A stretch of DNA of 5,394 nt from Phycisphaerales bacterium (GTDB lineage Bacteria; Planctomycetota; Phycisphaerae; Sedimentisphaerales; Anaerobacaceae), in assembly GCA_011057845.1 (NCBI GenBank), contig DSDB01000063.1, forward strand, positions 1 through 5,394. Reading direction: 5' to 3'. Below the pieces are notes generated by a model. That model was not told the DNA's origin. It did no database searches and saw nothing but the letters and a program-made list of their open reading frames with translations. The position numbers and the translations under genes were made by a program. Each line of letters opens with the position of its first letter. Positions within the stretch are counted from its first letter, which is position 1. This document shows, in pieces, positions 1-4,522 of the stretch.

Positions 1-295
1 TGAGAAAGGGTACGACGCCGTCGATGATGTGGCCCTCCGTGGCGGCGAATTCCTTGAAGATGCGATTCTTGCGGGCCACCAGGTCCCGTACCGCCGCCTC
101 ATCGAGACCCAAGTGTCTGTCCGCGACGACCTGGGTGAAGCACTCGAAGTCGGTCAGGCCGAGGTAATCGCGGTAGTAGGCCTCCGTTGAGATCTCCACG
201 CCGAACGGCTTGAGAAGAACATTGAACGCCCGCAAATGCAGGGCTTCGGAGTCGGCGATAACCCCATCAAAGTCAAATATGACCGCACACAGCAT
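1..295 (-). CDS. HAD-superfamily hydrolase, beta-phosphoglucomutase/phosphatase-like (N-terminal part only)
   Basis: Partial gene: the first 98 codons are visible and the rest lies beyond the left edge. The protein opens with MLCAVIFDFDGVIADSE, the HAD motif I (DxDGxxxDSE). Asp8 is the expected nucleophile and Asp10 the general acid/base. Residues from about 17 to 98 are mostly helical and fit the start of a C1-type alpha-helical cap domain, as in beta-phosphoglucomutase, phosphoglycolate phosphatase and related sugar-phosphate enzymes. Motifs II-IV are not in the window, so phosphatase and phosphomutase cannot be told apart. No signal peptide is seen, so it is probably cytoplasmic. The ATG at 295-293 is chosen because motif I sits right behind it and a GGAG (311-308) lies 12 nt upstream, slightly far for a Shine-Dalgarno. 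It follows the acyl-CoA dehydrogenase gene after 73 bp on the same strand. It could be the last gene of that operon, but its function has no obvious link to acyl-CoA oxidation. Confidence 0.88.
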   Translation of the reverse strand, partial: MLCAVIFDFDGVIADSEALHLRAFNVLLKPFGVEISTEAYYRDYLGLTDFECFTQVVADRHLGLDEAAVRDLVARKNRIFKEFAATEGHIIDGVVPFL

Positions 296-368
296 CGTCA
301 GTGGCTACTCCACTCTGGTCGGCGCACACACAATCCATGTCAAAGAAAAACAACAGCGTTAATCCGTG

Positions 369-2156
369 TCAGTCCGTTGGGACCGGGCCGGCCAGGACCT
401 CGTAGGCGGTGAACGTGGATTTATCGCCGGCGCAGACCATATCGACCAGGGCCTCGATCTTCGGAGCGTTGCGCAGGATATAACGGCGGGCCATCTGGGC
501 CTTGCGCTGCCGCATGGGTATGGCCACACCGGGCTCGGCCGTCTGGACCTGCATCTCGACGTTTGTGGAGGCCTGGCGGCAGAGGAGGTAGCCGTTGATC
601 AGGTCAATGGCTACATCGACGAGCGCACGGCCGTAGAGGTCCATATAGTCGTTGCCGTTGTCCTTGACGAAAGCGACGCCCTTCTTCAGGAGTTCGCGAC
701 CTTCGGCGAGTCTCTCCAGAAGGTCGTGAACCTCGGGGGTGTACGACTGTTCGGCGTATTCGGCCATCAGGTTCTCGGCGGTTCCGCTGCAGACGCCGCG
801 GACGGCGGCGACGATCTGCAACTGGCTGGTGCCTTCGTAGATGGTCGTGATCCGGGCGTCGCGGGCGTGGCGTTCGACGGGGTAGTCCCGCATGAAGCCG
901 CTGCCGCCGAGGACCTGGATGGAGTCATAGGTGACCCGGTTGCACATCTCGGAGCAGTAGTACTTGCTCATCGGCGTGAGCATTCCGGCGCAGCGTTTGT
1001 ACTTGCGGGAGTCGTTCTTGAGCTGTTTGGCCAGTTCCTTGTCCTGCGGGGGATTCTCGACGGCCTTCATGCAGCCGATTTCCCTATCGACCACGCGGGA
1101 GGTCTCGTAAAGCAGGGCGCGTCCGGCTTCGATGGCGAGTTTCATATCGATGACCATGTCTCGGACGGCCGGGAGTTTCTCGATCGGCACCCCGAACTGG
1201 GCCCGGCTGGCCGCATAGTCGCGGGCGACGCGGAAGGCCGCCTCGGCGATGCCCATCGACTGGGCGGCGATACCGATTCGGGCCCCGTTCATGAGGCTCA
1301 TTACATACGTGACGAGGCCGCGCTGACGTTCGCCGATAATCTCACAGGGGGTATTGTCAAAGAATATCTCGCAGGTGGGCGAGCCGTGGATGCCCAGCTT
1401 GTCTTCGAGACGGCGGATGTGCACGGTCGGGCCGCGGTCGCAGACGAAAAGGCTCAGACCCAGGCCGCCACCTCGGTCGGGCTCGCTGCGGGCCAGCACC
1501 AGCAGGACCTCGCCGCAGCCGTTGGTGATGAACCGCTTGACGCCGTGGAGGAACCAGCGGTCGTTGGCGTCCTTGAAGGCGCGGAGCTTGACGGACTGAA
1601 GGTCGGAGCCTGCGTCGGGCTCGGTCAGGACCATGGCGCCTGTGACCTTGCCGGCGGAGAAGTCGTGGAGGTAGCGCTGCTTGATCGGCTCATCGGCGAA
1701 GGCGTTGATGGTCTCGGCGATGCCCTGGAGGCCAAAGATATTCATGAGGGAGGCGTCGGCCCGTGAGACGATCTCGATGGCGGCCGAATAGATGACGTTC
1801 GGGAAGTTGAGGCCGCCGAAGCGGTGGGGCAACGTAAAGCCCATAACCTGGGCCTGTGCGAGCTTTTCGAGAGATTCCGCAATGCCTTTGGCGTAGCTGA
1901 CGGAGCCGTCGGAGTTGAGGGTGTTGCCTTCACGATCGACGCTTTCGGCTCTGGGAGCAATGAAGTCGCCGCTCAGCCGGCCGAGCGAATCGAGCACCAG
2001 GCGATAATTCTCGACGGCGTCGGCTTCATCGACGGGGGCGGATTCAAATTCGGCGGCGAAACGGAAATCCTCCTCGACGGTACGGGCGAGTGTGCCGAGG
2101 TCCATGTGCATCAGGAGGAACTGAATATCGTCGTTATCCTTGAAGAAGTTGGCCAT
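369..2156 (-). CDS. Acyl-CoA dehydrogenase, long form (~595 aa) with C-terminal extension
   Basis: FAD enzyme that oxidises an acyl-CoA to the trans-2-enoyl-CoA and hands electrons to ETF; the genes for both ETF subunits lie directly upstream. The 595 residues show an N-terminal helical domain (about 45-165), the middle beta domain with LTEPDAGSD (177-185) and ITNG (210-213), the C-terminal helical domain (about 280-455), and an extra helical region (about 460-590) as in Acyl-CoA_dh_C-type (PF12806) enzymes. GGSGFMRDYPVER (417-429) leads into ARITTIYEGTSQLQ, whose Glu441 is the expected catalytic base, aligned with Glu376 of medium-chain enzymes. A charged, Lys-rich stretch at about 362-388 is an insertion relative to short 380-residue family members. 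Length, the extended N-terminus and DREGNTLNSDGSV (74-86) recall the DmdC/FadE5-like long clade, but the substrate cannot be read from sequence. The ATG at 2156 lies 28 bp after etfA with only a weak AGG before it. Met16 and Met18 are poorer starts because no Shine-Dalgarno precedes them. Probably cytoplasmic. Confidence 0.95.
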   Translation of the reverse strand: MANFFKDNDDIQFLLMHMDLGTLARTVEEDFRFAAEFESAPVDEADAVENYRLVLDSLGRLSGDFIAPRAESVDREGNTLNSDGSVSYAKGIAESLEKLAQAQVMGFTLPHRFGGLNFPNVIYSAAIEIVSRADASLMNIFGLQGIAETINAFADEPIKQRYLHDFSAGKVTGAMVLTEPDAGSDLQSVKLRAFKDANDRWFLHGVKRFITNGCGEVLLVLARSEPDRGGGLGLSLFVCDRGPTVHIRRLEDKLGIHGSPTCEIFFDNTPCEIIGERQRGLVTYVMSLMNGARIGIAAQSMGIAEAAFRVARDYAASRAQFGVPIEKLPAVRDMVIDMKLAIEAGRALLYETSRVVDREIGCMKAVENPPQDKELAKQLKNDSRKYKRCAGMLTPMSKYYCSEMCNRVTYDSIQVLGGSGFMRDYPVERHARDARITTIYEGTSQLQIVAAVRGVCSGTAENLMAEYAEQSYTPEVHDLLERLAEGRELLKKGVAFVKDNGNDYMDLYGRALVDVAIDLINGYLLCRQASTNVEMQVQTAEPGVAIPMRQRKAQMARRYILRNAPKIEALVDMVCAGDKSTFTAYEVLAGPVPTD

Positions 2157-2184
2157 AGTATTTGCGCCTATGTAAGGTGCGGAC

Positions 2185-3222
2185 CTAGTCCTTGATTGCC
2201 TTTTCTTTGATTGCCCGGATCATTCGGGGGACGACCTTGTTGAGGTCACCGAGGATGCGATAATGTGCGATATGGAAGATCGGGGCATCCGGGTCATTGT
2301 TGATGGCGATGATTTTTTGGCTCTGGGCCATGCCGGCCTGGTGCTGGATGGCGCCGCTGATGCCGACCGCGATGTAGAGGCTCGGCCGGACCGTGGTGCC
2401 GGTCTGACCCACCTGGTGGTCGTGGTCGATGAAGCCGAGGTCAACGGCCGCGCGGGTGGCGGCCGGTGCTGCGCCCAGACAGTTGGCCAGGTCCCAGACG
2501 AGCTTGAAGTTATCCTTGCTGCCGACACCAGCGCCTCCGGCGACGATGATCCGGGCGACTTTCAGGTCCACCTTCCTCGGGCGGGTGTGCTCCTGGAGGA
2601 TGTCCAGCGGCAGTTCCTGCGGCGAGAGCTTGACGGATTCCTTGACGACGTGCCCCTTGCGTTTGACGTCGGGTTCGGGCATCGGCATGACGCCCTCGCG
2701 GACGGTCGCCATCTGGGGCCATCGTTGAGGATTGATGATGGTGGCGATGATATTGCCGCCGAAAGCCGGCCGTATCTGGAACAGCAGATTCTGCAGGACC
2801 TCGCCGGTCTTGGCCAGCTTGTGATCGCCGATCTGCAGGTCGGTACAGTCAGCGGTCAGGCCGGCCTTGACGGCGCTGGCGATCCGGGGGGCAAGGTCGC
2901 GCCCCACCACCGTGGCGCCGTAAATCACGATCTGCGGTTTGTGCTTGTGAATCAAATCGCAGATAACCTGGGCGTAGCTGTTCGTCTGGTAGGCCCCGAG
3001 GAGGGGATGTTCGGCGAGGTAGACGACGTCGGCGCCGTAATGTATCAGTTTGTCTGTGAGGTTTGAGACGCGGTCGCCAAGCAAAAGTGCGCCCAATTGC
3101 ACGCCGAGCGTATCGGCCAGGTGGCGGGCCTTGCTCATGAGTTCCAGGGGGGTGTCGTCTAGACGCCCACGGTGCTGCTCGGCGAAGACCCAGACTTGCC
3201 CTTTTCTGTTTACGTCAATCAT
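2185..3222 (-). CDS. etfA: Electron transfer flavoprotein, alpha subunit
   Basis: Large subunit of the heterodimeric ETF, which takes electrons from the acyl-CoA dehydrogenase encoded next downstream. The 345 residues hold the N-terminal ETF domain, starting at VWVFAEQ (10-16), and a C-terminal FAD-binding domain (about 222-340). In the FAD domain Arg257 in TRAAVD, VGQTG (271-275), ISGAIQH (288-294) and NNDPDAPIF (308-316) match the conserved FAD-contact stretches. RPAFGGNI (151-158) and PQMATVREGVMP (169-180) are of the kind found in clostridial and other anaerobe EtfA proteins, which include electron-bifurcating members. No N-terminal ferredoxin domain or Cys cluster is present. The length is normal for the group (about 320-400). 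The ATG at 3222 is chosen because the conserved beta strand starts ten residues in and the next Met is residue 29. No Shine-Dalgarno is visible in front of it, so it may rely on coupling to etfB or on non-SD initiation. The product is soluble and cytoplasmic. Confidence 0.96.
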   Translation of the reverse strand: MIDVNRKGQVWVFAEQHRGRLDDTPLELMSKARHLADTLGVQLGALLLGDRVSNLTDKLIHYGADVVYLAEHPLLGAYQTNSYAQVICDLIHKHKPQIVIYGATVVGRDLAPRIASAVKAGLTADCTDLQIGDHKLAKTGEVLQNLLFQIRPAFGGNIIATIINPQRWPQMATVREGVMPMPEPDVKRKGHVVKESVKLSPQELPLDILQEHTRPRKVDLKVARIIVAGGAGVGSKDNFKLVWDLANCLGAAPAATRAAVDLGFIDHDHQVGQTGTTVRPSLYIAVGISGAIQHQAGMAQSQKIIAINNDPDAPIFHIAHYRILGDLNKVVPRMIRAIKEKAIKD

Positions 3223-3243
3223 AGTTCGTTATTCGCACGCAAT

Positions 3244-3264
3244 TCCGTTCTAAGGATCCGTTCT
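3244..3264. repeat. Short direct repeat in the etfB-etfA gap
   Basis: TCCGTTCT occurs at 3244-3251 and again at 3257-3264, a 13-bp period. A perfect 10-bp palindrome CTGTTAACAG (3263-3272) abuts the second copy. The elements fill the place where a ribosome binding site for etfA would be expected. A role in translation coupling or mRNA processing is possible, but chance is not excluded at this length. Confidence 0.3.
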
Positions 3265-3290
3265 GTTAACAGCGGCCGTCGGCGGGCGGT

Positions 3291-4196
3291 TCAGGCAATG
3301 ACCTTGTCGGAGATTAGTTCATGGATAAGGTCGTCGATGCCCGCCTGGCAGGGTTCGATGTCTTTGCTCTGTCTGGCGGTGAGCACGACGCTCTGAATCC
3401 GATGGACCTTTGTCGGAGAGCCGCTCTGGCCGCACCAGTTGAGGTCGGCTTCGAGGTCATCGAGGTCCCACTGCGTGATGAGCAGGCCCCTGGATTCGAG
3501 TTGGCCGGCCATTGACTTGGCGGCTCTTGCGGCGGCTGACGGGTCATCGCTGCGGGTCTTGGCAAGGGTGTCGACTTCGATGGGCGTCAGGGCCTTCTTG
3601 TACTTCATCAGCCGTTTGGCGGCCGCGACCCGCGGTTCGTTGGCCTCGCCGACCACCGTCAGCAGGACGGGCAGCCGGGCCCGGACCTGTTGCCAGCCGT
3701 TGCCGATGTTGCGGCGGGTCTCAATGACTCGATCCTGAAGGCCAACAAGCGCCTCGACGTAGGTAATCTGGGTAATTCCCAGCTTCTCGGCAAGTTGCGG
3801 TCCGACTTGGGCGGTGTCGCCGTCAATGGCCTGGCGACCACACAGGACGATGTCATAATCGAGCTTCTTGACGGCGCAACTGAGAATATAACTGGTGGCG
3901 AGGGTATCGCTGGCGGCGCACCGGCGGTCGGTGACGAGGATGGCGTCGTCGGCCCCGCGATAGAGGGCTTCGCGGAGTACAGCGGCCGCGGCGGGCAGGC
4001 CCATCGTCAGGACGGTTACGGTTCCGCCATGCGTGTCCTTGATCTGGAGGGCCATCTCCAGGGCGTTAAGGTCTTCGGGATTAAAGATGGCCGGCAGGGC
4101 GGAACGATTGACTGTGCCGTCGTCGTTCATCGCCTCGCCGGTGATGCGCTTGGTGTCCGGCACCTGCTTGACCAATACGACTAGGTTGTATGCCAC
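3291..4196 (-). CDS. etfB: Electron transfer flavoprotein, beta subunit, with an extra ~35-residue segment
   Basis: Small ETF subunit, which forms the heterodimer with EtfA and binds AMP or, in bifurcating types, a second FAD. From a GTG start the protein is 301 residues, against roughly 250-285 usual. Visible landmarks are YNLVVLVKQVPDT (3-15), FNPEDLNALE (38-47), VTVLTMG (60-66), GADDAILVTDR (81-91), DTLATS (97-102), CGRQAIDGDTAQVGP (119-133) and NEPR (186-189), which opens the partner recognition loop. GSPTKV (259-264) follows near the C-terminus. The 120-133 and 259-264 stretches are shared with FixA and bifurcating clostridial EtfB. Residues about 203-238 look like an Ala-rich insertion between the recognition loop and the C-terminal part. 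The GTG at 4196 is preferred over an ATG at 4328: a GGGGA sits 9 nt upstream, homology begins at residue 3, and the upstream extension has no ETF character and would run through the predicted promoter. It is the first gene of the minus-strand cluster. Confidence 0.94.
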   Translation of the reverse strand: MAYNLVVLVKQVPDTKRITGEAMNDDGTVNRSALPAIFNPEDLNALEMALQIKDTHGGTVTVLTMGLPAAAAVLREALYRGADDAILVTDRRCAASDTLATSYILSCAVKKLDYDIVLCGRQAIDGDTAQVGPQLAEKLGITQITYVEALVGLQDRVIETRRNIGNGWQQVRARLPVLLTVVGEANEPRVAAAKRLMKYKKALTPIEVDTLAKTRSDDPSAAARAAKSMAGQLESRGLLITQWDLDDLEADLNWCGQSGSPTKVHRIQSVVLTARQSKDIEPCQAGIDDLIHELISDKVIA

Positions 4197-4205
4197 GTTT
4201 GTGTT

Positions 4206-4210
4206 TCCCC
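4206..4210 (-). promoter_or_regulatory. Ribosome binding site of etfB, supporting a GTG start
   Basis: GGGGA on the minus strand lies 9 nt before the GTG at 4196. It is the best Shine-Dalgarno-like element in the cluster. It decides the start, since the longer frame beginning at 4328 has no homology in its first 44 codons. Confidence 0.6.
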
Positions 4211-4254
4211 AAAAAACATGTCTTTTCTCGGGTCGTAGTATATGAAGAAGCCAC

Positions 4255-4282
4255 AGTGTAGCGGCCGACCGGTCCAAGTCAA
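4255..4282 (-). promoter_or_regulatory. Candidate sigma-70-type promoter of etfB-etfA-acd
   Basis: On the minus strand, TTGACT (4282-4277, 5 of 6 to the -35 consensus) is followed after 16 bp by TACACT (4260-4255, 4 of 6 to the -10 consensus). Transcription would start near 4248 and give a leader of about 50 nt before the GTG of etfB. The spacer contains a perfect 8-bp palindrome GACCGGTC (4267-4274), a possible but unproven operator. A second -10-like TATACT (4242-4237) lies nearer the gene but has no matching -35. Confidence 0.45.
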
Positions 4283-4382
4283 CCCCAAAAGGGCCGATGG
4301 GGGCACAGGAGGTGCGGTTACGAGGCAAAAAGGGCTAAACCCGGGCGTCCAAAGCGTCGATTTCTGCATGGATGGGTCTGTT

Positions 4383-4405
4383 GCGGTTCGAAGGACCGCT
4401 TTTTT
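4383..4405 (+). terminator. Intrinsic (Rho-independent) terminator without an upstream gene
   Basis: GCGGTTC (4383-4389) and GGACCGC (4393-4399) can pair as a 7-bp stem with one G-U pair and a GAA loop. Six T residues (4400-4405) follow at once, then CTTT. This is the textbook form in the plus direction only, because there is no T tract on the minus-strand side. No plus-strand gene precedes it, and it ends 2 nt before the -35 of the kinase promoter. It could insulate the kinase from stray transcription, end a small RNA, or act as an attenuator for a longer kinase transcript. Confidence 0.65.
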
Positions 4406-4407
4406 CT

Positions 4408-4435
4408 TTGACAGTAGGTCTCATAACCCGATAAT
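4408..4435 (+). promoter_or_regulatory. Sigma-70-type promoter of the kinase gene
   Basis: TTGACA (4408-4413, perfect -35) is followed after 16 bp by GATAAT (4430-4435, 5 of 6 to the -10 consensus). The predicted start of transcription is near 4441-4443, giving a leader of about 80 nt before the kinase ATG at 4523. This is the strongest promoter match in the window. Confidence 0.65.
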
Positions 4436-4440
4436 AAGCG

Positions 4441-4473
4441 GCTTGGGTCGTTTTATCGGATGTAAAACCAAGC
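4441..4473 (+). other. Hairpin at the predicted 5' end of the kinase mRNA
   Basis: GCTTGG (4441-4446) pairs with CCAAGC (4468-4473), and TTTTA (4451-4455) pairs with TAAAA (4463-4467). Together they make an 11-bp stem with one 4-nt bulge (4447-4450) and a 7-nt loop (4456-4462). The start of the stem coincides with the predicted transcription start, so it could shield the 5' end from decay. There is no T tract, so it is not a terminator. Confidence 0.45.
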
Positions 4474-4522
4474 GCCTGGGAATGGATTCCGCATCCGCAG
4501 GCCCTTCCTGATTTGAGCTTTC

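Larger units (their letters stand above)
4197..4522. other. Divergent intergenic region between etfB and the kinase gene
   Basis: 326 bp without a credible gene. Reading left to right it holds the etfB leader (4197-4248), the etfB promoter (4255-4282) and an unassigned stretch (4283-4382). Then come a plus-strand intrinsic terminator (4383-4405), the kinase promoter (4408-4435) and the kinase mRNA leader with a hairpin (4441-4473). The unassigned stretch contains an AGGAGG (4307-4312) with no start codon at a usable distance, and short GGG/CCC inverted pairs such as 4332-4342. An open plus frame of 89 codons crosses it (4242-4511) but runs through terminator and promoter and looks like chance. 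Confidence 0.7.

Noticed and set aside
338..343. TTGACA on the minus strand between the dehydrogenase and HAD genes
   Set aside because: A perfect -35 hexamer, but nothing like a -10 box lies 15-19 bp downstream, so I do not call a separate HAD promoter.
942..992. Cysteines 389, 401 and 405 of the acyl-CoA dehydrogenase as a metal or Fe-S site
   Set aside because: The spacing (C-x11-C-x3-C) fits no standard cluster motif, and the family carries only FAD.
366..1766. Long plus-strand open frame (466 codons) opposite the acyl-CoA dehydrogenase
   Set aside because: It is the complement of a gene with clear family motifs. The translation is Gly/Ala/Val/Asp-rich without recognisable domains, as expected for an antisense frame in GC-rich DNA.
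2263..3066. Plus-strand open frame of 267 codons opposite etfA
   Set aside because: Mirror frame of a well-conserved gene, with no domain and no ribosome site. Composition is typical of antisense shadows.
4381..4400. GGTTCGAA resembling a tRNA T-arm
   Set aside because: The flanking bases do not form a T stem, and no acceptor, D or anticodon arm can be found upstream. The element is better explained as the terminator stem.
4290..4405. Possible riboswitch before the terminator
   Set aside because: Fragments such as CAAAGC and GGTTACG recall c-di-GMP-I riboswitches, but their order and the conserved core do not fit, and no known class could be assigned by eye.
4242..4511. Plus-strand 89-codon frame in the divergent region
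   Set aside because: It runs through the predicted terminator and the kinase promoter, has no Shine-Dalgarno and shows no recognisable protein features.
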